DNA of 35,056 bases from JANRIC01 sp033765345 (GCA_033765345.1 JANRIC010000053.1:1-35056), one strand, 5' to 3'. Shown: positions 25,674-34,698, counted from the first letter of the stretch. The notes: generated by a model from the letters alone, not told the origin. Numbers and translations are program-made.

Positions 25674-26942
25674 CTAAATCATTTTGATTTTTCTGCCCTG
25701 AAACCCTTTGAGATATTCAATTTGTGAGCCATTTTTACTTAAAAGCCATAAAATCGGGCAATTACAATGTACCGAAGGAGCAGAGCCATAACCATCTGTA
25801 AAATAAATCAACGCATCTGGTTGATACACCTGATTGGCATAATGAATAGGTGCCTCGAAGGCCGTTCCACCGCCTCCCAAGACAGTCTCAGGGGTTTTGC
25901 CCTGATAGAAATATTGGCGATGAATGGCAATATCGCATTCTACGACATAAACCTGAGAACCTTGCTTCCAGATGTGATAAATTTCATTAAAAAACTCCTG
26001 TAGCTCCTCCTTATTGATACTTCCAGAGCTATCTAAAGCGATCAAAATCTTTTGTTTCTTGCGTACTTTGATGCCCGGATTGGTTCCGTATCTTTTAGAG
26101 GGGCGGCGAAGTGTATTTTTAATCTGAGTTCGGCTACTACTATTGGCAAACAATCTGAGTAGCCGCTTCCAGTTCACAACCGGAATGAGCGAAAACTCAA
26201 AAGCACGAAGGTACTGCTGAAGCCCATGAGGCAATTTGCCAAAATCATCAGGTTTTATCCGACTCATGGTAGATTCAAGAGATTGATTGATCGCACTTTC
26301 GGCAATTTCCCTTTCAGCATTAGAGAGATCCTCAATATCCTTCCAAAAGCGGTGTTTTTGCTGATTGACATTTTCTTGGTCTAGCAGCGATTTTAGATTT
26401 TTCCAGGACTGATTATTTTGGCTTTCTTCATCGTCTTTATCCTTATGAGCCTCATACAAATCCTGGAGAAGGTTATAATAATAATTGATATGTTGATCGG
26501 GTTTGAAATTCATCTCCGGGAAATTATCCAGGGTCACCGCTCCTTCTATCAGATGATCTTCAAAAATATATTGATTTACCACTAGATCTGCGGCAATATT
26601 AAAGAGAGTTTTATGACTAAATTCTTTGTAGCGAAAAATGTGCTTGTATACAATATGCAGAATTTCGTGTTTGACGGCACCAATTTTATAAGGCAAAGTA
26701 GCCAGGAATTTTTCCCAAAAAAAAGGATTGATGTACAAAGTAATTAGTCCTTGATCATAACCTACGGCAAGCGTTTCGGTATAGGGAGTTACTTTTTTGA
26801 TCAGACCCGTAAAAAAATGTGCGTAAAAAGTTTCTTTCTCTATAAATAGGTCAGCATCACCAGTCATAATTGTAGTACTTACCCTGGAAAGATCTTCTAA
26901 AATGCGATTGTGATTCAATTGAGTGGAATTTTCTTCTTGCAT
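25674..26942 (-). CDS. DUF2201-type putative metallopeptidase / VWA-like protein
   Basis: This 422-residue protein has an N-terminal zinc-peptidase-like domain with KHEILHIVYKH (HExxH at 92-96) followed by FNIAADLVVNQ, where the third ligand region is expected. A Gln/Asp-rich linker follows (~160-220). The C-terminal VWA-like domain has the MIDAS residues DSSGS (304-308), a Thr in GGGGTAFEAP (~356-365) and FTDG (381-384). This is the layout of the DUF2201/VWA-like family. Such proteins are paired with MoxR ATPases, and the next gene on the strand is one. The protease activity is untested in the family, but here the HExxH motif is intact. An exact TATCTTTG promoter element stands about 50 bases before the ATG. 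Confidence 0.86.
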   Translation of the reverse strand: MQEENSTQLNHNRILEDLSRVSTTIMTGDADLFIEKETFYAHFFTGLIKKVTPYTETLAVGYDQGLITLYINPFFWEKFLATLPYKIGAVKHEILHIVYKHIFRYKEFSHKTLFNIAADLVVNQYIFEDHLIEGAVTLDNFPEMNFKPDQHINYYYNLLQDLYEAHKDKDDEESQNNQSWKNLKSLLDQENVNQQKHRFWKDIEDLSNAEREIAESAINQSLESTMSRIKPDDFGKLPHGLQQYLRAFEFSLIPVVNWKRLLRLFANSSSRTQIKNTLRRPSKRYGTNPGIKVRKKQKILIALDSSGSINKEELQEFFNEIYHIWKQGSQVYVVECDIAIHRQYFYQGKTPETVLGGGGTAFEAPIHYANQVYQPDALIYFTDGYGSAPSVHCNCPILWLLSKNGSQIEYLKGFQGRKIKMI

Positions 26943-27416
26943 GGTATTGTGTTACACATTAGGTTGTCTGGTCGCTTGACAACAGGCGACAAAGATAAGG
27001 ATTTTTTGGGGAATTGAGGTATTTGAAGTATGCGGTACAAAGGATTATTCTCTCCTCTTGAATAGCCTGCGCCACAGCAAAGATGACTTAAGATTATACT
27101 TTTAAGCTGATACTTGACTTTTTTTACTCAATAAGGTTATTTATCGAGATAAAAAGCTTTTTTTTTCTTTTTGCATCAAAATACAATCAATATAGTTTGA
27201 TGTAGGTCGTTTTTTTTCATAGTTTTATGTCTCAAAACAATCTCTTATAAAAAACTGAATTTTAAATTGATCACATATACTCTTGGGTATAATTGATTGA
27301 TTATGAATTAACTAGCATACAACCAAATTAGTTTTTTGCCCGAACTCAATCCATACGATGGTAAAGGGTTTCATAATTTTTGATTTTTTTTTTGCTTAAT
27401 CTCAATTTAAATATAT
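26943..27416. other. Divergent intergenic region
   Basis: This 474-bp region separates the minus-strand VWA gene from the plus-strand giant gene. It holds the TATCTTTG element (26990-26997, minus) and a small hairpin GTTGTC/GACAAC (26963-26968/26978-26983) in the predicted VWA leader. Nearer the giant gene it is very A/T-rich with no exact TAnnTTTG; the closest is TAATTTTTG at 27374-27382, one base too long. Confidence 0.5.
26990..26997 (-). promoter_or_regulatory. Candidate -7 element (TATCTTTG) for the VWA-MoxR operon
   Basis: TATCTTTG on the minus strand is an exact TAnnTTTG match, placing the start of the transcript about 40 bases before the ATG at 26942. It is the same octamer as the one upstream of the antitoxin gene (34730-34737). 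A -33 TTG was not found. Confidence 0.45.
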
Positions 27417-30400
27417 ATGAACATGATTCAACAGTTATTTACCAAAAAAATTTGGTTAGTCAGTATGTTTATTCTTGGCTCAGGACTCATGGCTGAGGCA
27501 CAGGTTGTCTCGAGTTTTACCTTGGTCAATGCCGATACAGATAAAGACATCGGTCCTTTGAGCCAGGGAAGTATCATTAATCTTGCTATCTTGCCAACAT
27601 CGAATTTGAATATCCGGGTGAATACAAGCCCCTCGACAGTTGGTAGTGTAACTTTTAACTTAAATAACGGGAGTATTACCCGTGTCGAGAGTGCCGCACC
27701 TTATGCACTTGCAGGAGACGATAATGGAAATTATCGCCCCTGGTCGCCAGCTCTAGGGGCTTATACGCTCAAGGCTAAAGCTTTTTCACTGGCAGGAGCC
27801 AAAGGAACTTCAGGCGCAGAAATCACGCTAAATTTCACAGTAGTCCGCGAAACTACAATGAGTCTTAGCCCTCCTAGCAACTTAGTAGCCAATGCCTTAA
27901 ATGCCAATAGTATCCAACTTACCTGGGTGGATAATGCTAACAATGAAGATAATTATATCCTGGAAACAGCCTCTAGTGCAGGGGGTGCTTTTAGTCAGCT
28001 TGTTAGTTTGGGAGTCAATACAACGCAATACACCCACACAGGTTTGAACCCGGGGCAGAGTGTCTGGTATCGAGTGAAAGTAAGCAAGGCTACACTTAGT
28101 TCTTCTTATTCAAATACTGCTACGGCAACTACTCCCAACACCGTATTTAAGCCGTCAGTAATTTCCCTAAGCTTAATCAATGCCTCCAATAATCAAGTAA
28201 TCACGCAATTAAGTGATGGGCAACAGCTTAATATCGCCACTTTACCCTCAACCAATCTAAGTATTCAGGCGAATACCGATGGAGGAGAAAGTGTGCGAAT
28301 GATTTTAAGCGGCGCATTGAGCCAGAATCTGCTCGATAATGAAGCCCCTTATTCATTATTTGGTGATATTCCCAATCCGGGGGGAGGTACAATTTTTACA
28401 GGAAGAACTTTTCCGGCTGGTAACTATACCATTTCAGCTACTCCTTATACATTGGACAATGCAGGTGGGATAACAGGCAACTCGCTTAGTCTTAATTTTA
28501 GTCTGATTAATTCTACTCCTACAAATTATAACTTGGTATTGACAAATGATGGAAACGGTTCTGCTTCCGTTAGCCCTGTAGCAACAACTTATCCCATAGG
28601 TACTTCGCTTACACTTACCGCCGCCCCAAACGCTGGTTATGCTTTCTCGAACTGGACCAATAGTACTGGGACTGTTATCAGTGCTGCAAATCCATATACA
28701 TTTACGATCAACAACAATCAAAACCTAAGAGCTAATTTCAGCCCAGTACCTAGTGGACCTGCTGTTGTTAGTTTTACACTCGTCAATGCAGTTAATGAAC
28801 AGGATATTTTGGTATTACAACATGGAGCAAGCATTGATATCAATAGCCTACCTACCAAACAATTGAATATCAGAGCCAATAATTCAGGTGCCGTAGAAAG
28901 CGTGCATATTGAACTTAGCGGAGCACTTACAAAAACAATTCTTGAAAATAATCCTCCTTATGCACTTTATGGAGATATCAATGGAGATTATAATGCTCAA
29001 ACCTTCATCGCAGGGCAATATACCCTGTCAGGTACGCCTTATACAAAAGACAATGCAACTGGAACCACAGGTACGGCTTTGAATATTACTTTCAATCTTA
29101 CGAATACCCCTCCGGTAGTCAACAATCCTCCGGTCCTTACGAATCCGGGCAATCAAAGCCATACCGAAGAACAAAACCTAAGTCTGAGTATTACAGCAAA
29201 CGATGGAGATGCTTCACTCGTTCAAACCCTGACATTCGCTGCAAGCGGGCTTCCCGAAGGTTTGACCATCAATGCCCAAAGTGGTCTTATCTCGGGCTTA
29301 ATTAAAGGAAGCCTTATCGGCATTCCGGGAGCTGCTTCCAATAGCCCCTACAATACCACCATTACTGTTACGGACAATGGCAACCCCTCTCTCAGCACAA
29401 GCATTTCTTTTACATGGATAATCCTTGAAAATACAAGCAATACTGTAACTGCCCCCAGCAACCTGATTGCTCAGGCATTGAGTACGGATCAGATTCAACT
29501 CAATTGGCAGGATAATTCAGGAAATGAAACCGGATTTGTACTAGAAAGTGCGCCTTCTATTGGAGGCACATTTACCGAACTGGTCATTTTGCCAACCAAC
29601 AGCACTCAATACATCCACACCACCCTCAACCCAGGGCAGACCAGAGCCTACCGAATCAAAGCCCGCAATGCCACCAAAGAATCTGCTTATTCCAATACCG
29701 CCCAAGCACAAACTTTCAGCAGCCCTTTAGCTCCCCAAAACCTCAACGTAAGCCAGATCAGTTTCCAATCTGTGCTCTTATCTTGGACAGGGAGTAGCTT
29801 TGGAGAAAGTTATCAATTAGAACAATCCAATCAACCAAATACTGGATTCAGCCCCATCAATACCGTCAGTTGGGGTACGAATCAATTCTTGGTCTCAGGT
29901 CTAAATCTGAATACAAGCTATTATTTCCGAGTAGTGACTCTTTATAAAGGATTAATCTCTGCTCCAAGTAATGTAGTGCAAGCCAGTACCTCTAATCTTA
30001 CCGTACAAAGTTTTACCCTGATCAATGCCGACAACAATGTAGAGCTAGGGCTTTTACAAGACGGTGCAATCATCAATCTGGCTCTCCTGACCACAAACCG
30101 ACTCAGCATTCGTGCCAACACCAACCCCGACGCAGTAGGAAGTGTACGTTTCGGCTATGACAGTGACCCTAACTACCGCACTGAAAACAACACCCCTTAC
30201 GCCATCCAGGGATTTTCCAATGGAAATTATAACCCTTGGACACCCTCTCTCGGGCAGCATCAACTCAGCGCAATACCTTTCACTGACCCCAATGCATCAG
30301 GTACTTCCGGCTCTACATTTTCTATTAACTTTCAGGTAATTGATGTACCCCAAAACTCAGACCCTATAATCAGTGGAGAGATGAAAAAATGGCATAAAAT

Positions 30401-31676
30401 TACCATTTCATTTTTCGGACCTGAAAGCAGCGAACAAGATACCGATAATCCTTTCCTGAACTACAGGCTCCATGTAACTTTCCAAAAGGGGAATAAAACT
30501 TATGTTGTTCCTGGTTATTATGCGGCTGACGGACAGGCTGGCGAGACTGGTGCTACAAGTGGAAATCTATGGAAAGTACATTTCTCCCCTGATGAAACCG
30601 GCACTTGGTCTTATACAGCATCTTTTAGAAAAGGAAATAATATTGCCGTAGACGAGAACCCTAATGCTGGAGAAGCAACTTCTTTTGACGGAAAACAAGG
30701 CACTTTCAACATCATTGATTCAGATAAAAGGGGTAGAGACTTCCGTGCAAAAGGACGATTGAACTATGTAGACAGGCATTATCTGCGCTTCAAAGACAAT
30801 GGCGAATACTTTCTTAAAGGAGGTGCTGATAGTCCCGAGAATTTTCTGGCTTATCAAGAGTTTGATAGCACTTATAGCCATGGAGGAACTGATTATACCA
30901 AAACCTATTCTGCTCATATTAAACACTGGGATGAAAACAGCCCGGTTTGGAAAAATGACAAAGGCAAAGGAATTATCGGAGCTTTGAATTATTTGGCCTC
31001 CAAAGGCATGAACGCCGTGTATTTCCTGACGATGAATGTCAATGGAGATGGCAAAGATGTCTGGCCCTGGACAACACACACAGAACGTTATCGCTTTGAT
31101 GTATCCAAACTGGATCAGTGGGAAGTAGTATTCAGCCACATGGATAAACTGGGGATCATGATGCACATTGTATTGCAGGAAACAGAAAATGACTTGCTAC
31201 TGGATGCTGGGTCTCTTGGTATCCAGAGAAAATTGTATTACCGAGAGATGATTGCGCGGTTCAGTCATCACCTGGCTATCAGTTGGAATTTGGGAGAAGA
31301 AAACAACTACTTTGAGAAAATTCCTGATCCCAATAATAATCAGCTAAAAAACCATGCCTCTTATCTCAAAGACCACGATCCTTATCAAAGTTATATCAAC
31401 GTACATACTTACCCCAATCACCAAGAAGATGTATACAGCGATCTGATCGGATACAGAGATTTTAACGGAACTTCTCTTCAGGTTTTTACTCCGCAAGAAG
31501 TTCACAATGAAATACTGAAATGGCTACAACGCTCCAAGCAAAGCGGCCACCCCTGGGTGGTGAATATGGACGAAGCCGGACCGCCAGACCAGGGTGTTGT
31601 ACCGGATGCCAATGACTTCTGGCACGATAACAATCGTAAATATTCGCTCTGGGGCAGTCTGATGAGTGGTGCCTGA
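27417..31676 (+). CDS. Giant T9SS glycosidase-like protein, first part (stopped by in-frame TGA)
   Basis: This is a 1419-residue product with signal peptide (cleavage near AEA-Q, ~29). Domains by eye: four copies of an Ig-like repeat (about 30-141, 247-361, 449-561, 861-976) starting with 'SFTLxNA' and containing 'NIRANT' and 'PYALxGD'; FnIII-like domains (~150-240, 677-766, 771-858); an InlB-type B repeat (~367-443); and a cadherin/He_PIG-like domain (~567-671). A DUF5060-like beta domain (~983-1100) and a glycosidase-like TIM barrel from ~1111 follow. Candidate acids are in SWNLGEENNY (Glu ~1294) and VNMDEAGPPDQ (Glu ~1384). It stops at TGA (31674-31676) inside the barrel, while the same frame continues through the rest of the barrel and a T9SS tail. 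As written, the product would lack its sorting domain. A cell-surface polysaccharide-degrading role is inferred. Confidence 0.8.
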   Translation: MNMIQQLFTKKIWLVSMFILGSGLMAEAQVVSSFTLVNADTDKDIGPLSQGSIINLAILPTSNLNIRVNTSPSTVGSVTFNLNNGSITRVESAAPYALAGDDNGNYRPWSPALGAYTLKAKAFSLAGAKGTSGAEITLNFTVVRETTMSLSPPSNLVANALNANSIQLTWVDNANNEDNYILETASSAGGAFSQLVSLGVNTTQYTHTGLNPGQSVWYRVKVSKATLSSSYSNTATATTPNTVFKPSVISLSLINASNNQVITQLSDGQQLNIATLPSTNLSIQANTDGGESVRMILSGALSQNLLDNEAPYSLFGDIPNPGGGTIFTGRTFPAGNYTISATPYTLDNAGGITGNSLSLNFSLINSTPTNYNLVLTNDGNGSASVSPVATTYPIGTSLTLTAAPNAGYAFSNWTNSTGTVISAANPYTFTINNNQNLRANFSPVPSGPAVVSFTLVNAVNEQDILVLQHGASIDINSLPTKQLNIRANNSGAVESVHIELSGALTKTILENNPPYALYGDINGDYNAQTFIAGQYTLSGTPYTKDNATGTTGTALNITFNLTNTPPVVNNPPVLTNPGNQSHTEEQNLSLSITANDGDASLVQTLTFAASGLPEGLTINAQSGLISGLIKGSLIGIPGAASNSPYNTTITVTDNGNPSLSTSISFTWIILENTSNTVTAPSNLIAQALSTDQIQLNWQDNSGNETGFVLESAPSIGGTFTELVILPTNSTQYIHTTLNPGQTRAYRIKARNATKESAYSNTAQAQTFSSPLAPQNLNVSQISFQSVLLSWTGSSFGESYQLEQSNQPNTGFSPINTVSWGTNQFLVSGLNLNTSYYFRVVTLYKGLISAPSNVVQASTSNLTVQSFTLINADNNVELGLLQDGAIINLALLTTNRLSIRANTNPDAVGSVRFGYDSDPNYRTENNTPYAIQGFSNGNYNPWTPSLGQHQLSAIPFTDPNASGTSGSTFSINFQVIDVPQNSDPIISGEMKKWHKITISFFGPESSEQDTDNPFLNYRLHVTFQKGNKTYVVPGYYAADGQAGETGATSGNLWKVHFSPDETGTWSYTASFRKGNNIAVDENPNAGEATSFDGKQGTFNIIDSDKRGRDFRAKGRLNYVDRHYLRFKDNGEYFLKGGADSPENFLAYQEFDSTYSHGGTDYTKTYSAHIKHWDENSPVWKNDKGKGIIGALNYLASKGMNAVYFLTMNVNGDGKDVWPWTTHTERYRFDVSKLDQWEVVFSHMDKLGIMMHIVLQETENDLLLDAGSLGIQRKLYYREMIARFSHHLAISWNLGEENNYFEKIPDPNNNQLKNHASYLKDHDPYQSYINVHTYPNHQEDVYSDLIGYRDFNGTSLQVFTPQEVHNEILKWLQRSKQSGHPWVVNMDEAGPPDQGVVPDANDFWHDNNRKYSLWGSLMSGA
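31674..31676 (+). other. In-frame TGA interrupting the giant gene
   Basis: The frame reads ...LMSGA-TGA-GVEWYFGYAYPHSDL... Homologous DUF5060-type proteins, as I recall them, read 'MAGGAGVEWYFGY' through this point without interruption. A single change from GGA or another sense codon would restore a 1658-codon gene. Other genes here (21909, 24452, 34465) end in TGA, so TGA is a normal stop in this genome. Confidence 0.85.
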
Positions 31677-31679
31677 GGT

Positions 31680-32393
31680 GTGGAATGGTATTTCGGATAT
31701 GCATATCCTCATAGTGATTTAACTTGCCAAGACTGGCAGTCAAGGGATAATATGTGGAATCTTACTCGAAACGCACTTGATTTTTTCCGAACATACGTAC
31801 CCTATTGGGAAATGAGCAACTTTGATGACCTGACCTCTGCTACCAACGATTACTGTTTTGCTAAACCCGGTGAAGTCTATGTAGTTTATCTCCCACAAGG
31901 AGATGCCACTGAACTAAACTTTGAAAACTATGAAGGGGAATATCAGGTGCTTTGGTTTGACCCTAAAACCGCTGAGACCTTTTCGGGCGACCCATTAATC
32001 GTTTCTCTTGATCAAAACGTACTTAGCATAGGCACTCCCCCTACAAACCCCAACAGCGACTGGGCGGCATTGATTCGTAAAAATAATACTGCCTTTGCAA
32101 AACAATCTCAGGCTGTAACCACAGAAATCGAGATGCCAACCGTCTATCCGAATCCCGCAGATGGAAGCTGTACTTTTACGGTCTACCCGGCTCAGGCAGG
32201 AGAGACCAGGCTTCTAATCACAAATCTGGAAATGGTTTATCTGGACAAAACGCTGCCTTATACACCATCCGGCAAGCAAACTATCACGATACAAACAGGA
32301 GAACTTCCTGATGGTGTTTACTCCTATCAAATCAGCTATTCAGGTGCTTCGGGAACTGTGACAGAATCCGGAAAGCTCCTTATTATGCATTAA
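31680..32393 (+). CDS. Giant T9SS glycosidase-like protein, C-terminal part (after in-frame TGA)
   Basis: This 237-residue continuation shares the reading frame of the preceding part. A GTG at 31680 could be an initiation codon but there is no sign of a ribosome site, so it is best seen as the tail of one broken gene. It begins with the end of the barrel (VEWYFGYAYPHSDLTCQDW, RSRDNMW-like). It continues with a beta-sandwich that resembles the collagen-binding/C-terminal domain of these enzymes (~60-130: CFAKPGEVYVVYLPQG, YQVLWFDPKTAETF). It ends with a T9SS type A sorting domain (~155-237: PTVYPNPADGSCTF, LPDGVYSYQISYSG). By itself it has no signal peptide and could not be exported. A good terminator follows at 32426. 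Confidence 0.72.
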   Translation: MEWYFGYAYPHSDLTCQDWQSRDNMWNLTRNALDFFRTYVPYWEMSNFDDLTSATNDYCFAKPGEVYVVYLPQGDATELNFENYEGEYQVLWFDPKTAETFSGDPLIVSLDQNVLSIGTPPTNPNSDWAALIRKNNTAFAKQSQAVTTEIEMPTVYPNPADGSCTFTVYPAQAGETRLLITNLEMVYLDKTLPYTPSGKQTITIQTGELPDGVYSYQISYSGASGTVTESGKLLIMH

Positions 32394-32425
32394 AATTTAA
32401 GGTTTATATAATCTATTACTCGAAG

Positions 32426-32452
32426 AGGCAGTTTTTTAAACTGCCTTTTTTT
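32426..32452 (+). terminator. Rho-independent terminator of the giant gene
   Basis: AGGCAGTTT (32426-32434) pairs with AAACTGCCT (32438-32446) around a 3-base loop and runs into seven T (32446-32452). It lies 33 bases after the stop at 32393. Confidence 0.85.
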
Positions 32453-32623
32453 ATTTTATCAAAATAACATTCAGTTTTTTTCAAAAAACCTTGAAAATTT
32501 AGTTGTTCAACCAAGAGATATTTACACGTTTTTTGTATTAATACATAAAAACCTAGCCAGGTCAATCTGTTTTGGAAAGCTATGAAATATATGTGTCGAG
32601 CAATCACTAAAAACAACCAAAAA

Positions 32624-32800
32624 ATGAAAACGCAGCAACAACTCGCTGACGAGTACGGGGTTCATCGCAGCACCTTCTACCGCAGATTAAAAAGAGCCAA
32701 CTTGAGCATCCGCAGAGGGTTAATTAGCCCCAAAGACCAGGAAACAATCTATGAAGTTTTGGGTATTCCCGAAAAAAAGAAATCTTTCCGATCTTATTAG
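32624..32800 (+). CDS. Small helix-turn-helix protein
   Basis: This 58-residue product (MKTQQQLADEYGVHRSTFYRRLKR...) has a clear helix-turn-helix: QQQLADEYGVHRSTFYRRLKRANL, with the helix-turn-helix Gly-Val-His turn and a basic recognition helix, then 'LISPKDQETIYEVLGIPEK'. Such tiny proteins are common in Bacteroidota and are probably DNA-binding, but their targets are unknown. The frame also opens at ATG 32582, adding 14 basic residues (MKYMCRAITKNNQK); the start at 32624 fits the domain better. It stands alone between the giant gene's terminator and a bidirectional terminator shared with the convergent AAA/nuclease gene. Confidence 0.65.
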   Translation: MKTQQQLADEYGVHRSTFYRRLKRANLSIRRGLISPKDQETIYEVLGIPEKKKSFRSY

Positions 32801-32812
32801 TACCTTTTTTCA

Positions 32813-32851
32813 AAAAAAGAGCCTTTGTAATTCCTCACACAGGCCTTTTTT
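32813..32851. terminator. Bidirectional terminator between convergent genes
   Basis: An A-run and GCCT (32813-32824) face AGGC and a T-run (32841-32851) with one mismatch and a 16-base loop. It could end transcripts from both the HTH gene (stop at 32800) and the minus-strand AAA/nuclease gene (stop at 32856). The stem core is short. Confidence 0.45.
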
Positions 32852-32855
32852 AATC

Positions 32856-34373
32856 TTAAAAATCCTTTTCTTCATCATAAGGAACGATGTACGTAAAGAT
32901 TTCTACACCCTCGATCTCCTCTATGCTGTCAGAGCTGAACTCCGTAAATTTGATATGATTGGGAGAAAACACCAGATAAATACCTTCTGTTAGTCCCAGG
33001 CTTTTGCAGTAGTAAGCCAATTGTTTTTTGCCTTTTTTGAATTGAGTAATATCGTAAAAAATCTTCATCTCCACGACATACTCTCTGTTTTTTAGATAAA
33101 TAATCATATCGGTTCTTCCTAATCCGGTATGTGCCTCCAGATAACTTTTACCTTCGGCTACTTGTAAAAAAGCCTGTATATAGGTTTCAAAGCTATACAC
33201 CAAAGCCGCTTCTTTGACAGATTGATATTTTCCTTCGGCATCCTTTTCTCTGAATCGGTTAAAGCCTCTTCGCAAGACATATTCCCGATAATTTTGGATG
33301 ATCTTGGTAAAATCAATTTGATTTTTCTCATCCATAAACTCCTCTGGGAAAATATTTCTGCCAATATTTACCCCTTCGCCATTGGTATAAGGATAAAAAG
33401 CCTGATAGAGCTTTTTTTTGTAGAAAGGTACCCAAAAAGTCACGTAACCGTCTTCGTCTTTTTTGATCAGACCGTTGGCGTGCAAGACTTTGATTTCTTC
33501 CCGCTCGATCTGAAAAGGGATTTTCACTTCAGTAAAAAGCAAAGTTTCTACAAAAGCCCTGAATTTTTTGGCTTTATTGACAATGTTAGAAGCGTTTTTA
33601 TCAATGGCTTCATTGAGATACCAATTCTCTACCCCTAGATAATCCGAATAAACAATCTGTTTTTGGTCGGGATGATCCTCCACCAGCTTTTGGGCAAAAC
33701 CATTAACCAGTCCCGGTTGATTCGCTGTAATATCTGCAATTTTGGCCTTGACCTTTTCTTCAAAAAGCTGCCCGCTTTCTTGCTCGTGTTGCCCAAGCAG
33801 TGCGTAAGTCTCCTCTGTGCTGAAATAAGGAATGGAGAGATTATCGGTGATGTTAAAAGGAGAGGCATTATCCTGAATTACCCCTACGATATTACTTACA
33901 CCCACCAGAATTACACTTTTCAGGCAATGGCTCTCTCGGGAGTGGTATAAATTCCTGATGGTATGCAGAAACAACCCCAAGATGGCAGGATTCAAGCCTT
34001 CTATTTCGTCAATGATCCAGATAAATTTGAAAGAATTAATTTTAAAAATAAAATCCTGCAATTCTACAAAAGTATTTGCTACTACTTCTTTGCCTAGCGC
34101 AATACTCAAATGATAATTGACGGATGTAAGCATTTCAGCCTCCGAAGTATTGATATAATTCTCCAGATTTACCTGGCAGGTTTTATATCCTTGCTCATAA
34201 AGTCGCTCTGATAAAAGCCTGAAATAAGTCGTTTTCCCCGTCTGCCTGGGAGCCCATATCGTAAAATAACGCTCCTGATGCACCATTTCCAGCCCCTTTT
34301 CCACTAATTTCTCCCGCATCAAGGTATAATGCCTTGAGGGAATATTCGGCCCCGATGTATTAAATCTTCTCAT
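32856..34373 (-). CDS. AAA-like ATPase fused to PD-(D/E)XK nuclease domain
   Basis: This 505-residue protein begins with an AAA-35-type P-loop domain. Walker A APRQTGKTT is at 41-49, Walker B FIWIIDEIEG has Asp122-Glu123, and 'SVILVGVSNI' follows as a sensor-like strand. A winged-helix-like region follows (~270-330). The C-terminal PD-(D/E)XK domain carries GRTDMIIYLKNREYVVEMKIF, with Asp 422, Glu 436 and Lys 438 as the active-site residues. This is a very common but poorly understood Bacteroidota family, possibly tied to defence or mobile DNA. The ATG at 34373 overlaps the stop of a VapC stump (ATGA), so its translation may be coupled to the toxin-antitoxin remnant. Confidence 0.9.
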   Translation of the reverse strand: MRRFNTSGPNIPSRHYTLMREKLVEKGLEMVHQERYFTIWAPRQTGKTTYFRLLSERLYEQGYKTCQVNLENYINTSEAEMLTSVNYHLSIALGKEVVANTFVELQDFIFKINSFKFIWIIDEIEGLNPAILGLFLHTIRNLYHSRESHCLKSVILVGVSNIVGVIQDNASPFNITDNLSIPYFSTEETYALLGQHEQESGQLFEEKVKAKIADITANQPGLVNGFAQKLVEDHPDQKQIVYSDYLGVENWYLNEAIDKNASNIVNKAKKFRAFVETLLFTEVKIPFQIEREEIKVLHANGLIKKDEDGYVTFWVPFYKKKLYQAFYPYTNGEGVNIGRNIFPEEFMDEKNQIDFTKIIQNYREYVLRRGFNRFREKDAEGKYQSVKEAALVYSFETYIQAFLQVAEGKSYLEAHTGLGRTDMIIYLKNREYVVEMKIFYDITQFKKGKKQLAYYCKSLGLTEGIYLVFSPNHIKFTEFSSDSIEEIEGVEIFTYIVPYDEEKDF

Positions 34374-34468
34374 AGTTCGCTTCTTTTTCTTGCTCTAAGA
34401 TAGGGAATTTTTGTGGGAATGGGATTGGTGAAGGCACTGATAAAAATATGGGTATCACAAAGTATCAT
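34370..34468 (-). pseudogene. VapC (PIN-domain) toxin stump
   Basis: A 32-codon frame starts with ATG at 34468, overlapping the antitoxin stop (ATGA). It reads MILCDTHIFISAF, the conserved first strand of Bacteroidota VapC/PIN toxins (MILCDTN-I-hydrophobic), with the first catalytic Asp at residue 5 but Asn replaced by His after it. After residue ~14 the similarity ends, and the frame runs through a 25-bp direct repeat to a TGA whose A-T-G-A overlap is also the start of the AAA/nuclease gene. The rest of the PIN domain is gone, so the toxin cannot be active. It was too short for ordinary gene calling. Confidence 0.7.
34391..34415. repeat. 25-bp direct repeat, copy 1
   Basis: Identical over 25 bases to 34764-34788 (starts TGCTCTAAGATAGGG, ends TTTTTGTG), with partial similarity outside. 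It lies within the VapC stump and ends 18 bases from the AAA/nuclease start codon. On the minus strand it contains TATCTTAG, close to the promoter consensus. Confidence 0.85.
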
Positions 34469-34698
34469 AGATTCCAATTTCGTGTCCAGGAGGCATTTCT
34501 GATTTCCTCTATACTTCTAGGCTTATCTTTCCAAATACCAAACAGGGCTTTGCCATCCAAGCTTTTATCTCCTTTTTGAATAGGAAGGTGATTTGGTTTG
34601 TCGGCCTGAATTTGAATGCCCTCCAGAGGAAGTGTACTAAGCAAAGTAAGTACGCTCTCTAATTCAATCCAGGTATTCAGTTCTATTGTTATTTTCAT
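34465..34698 (-). CDS. VapB-like antitoxin of a former type II toxin-antitoxin pair
   Basis: This 77-residue product begins MKITIELNTWIELESVLTLL from the ATG at 34698; the frame opens at a TTG at 34704 that belongs to a promoter-like octamer. The C-terminal motif KGDKSLDGKALFGIWKDKPRSIEEIR...WTRNW is what I know from Bacteroidota antitoxins that precede PIN toxins: a folded N-terminus for DNA binding and dimerisation, and a C-terminus that wraps around the toxin. The stop TGA overlaps the start of the VapC stump, the classic vapBC spacing. With the toxin destroyed, the antitoxin has no local target; it may still repress its own promoter or neutralise a related toxin elsewhere. Confidence 0.75.
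   Translation of the reverse strand: MKITIELNTWIELESVLTLLSTLPLEGIQIQADKPNHLPIQKGDKSLDGKALFGIWKDKPRSIEEIRNASWTRNWNL

Noticed and set aside
31674..31708. The in-frame TGA as a selenocysteine codon, with the palindrome GGATATGCATATCC (31695-31708) as its signal
   Set aside because: Homologs have no Cys or Sec at this place, the palindrome leaves no proper loop, and the neighbouring codons continue a Gly/Ala-rich motif. A simple mutation or error is more likely.
27417..32393. TGA recoded as a sense codon (Trp or Gly) in this genome
   Set aside because: Other genes in the window (21909, 24452, 34465) end properly at TGA and no other gene contains an in-frame TGA.
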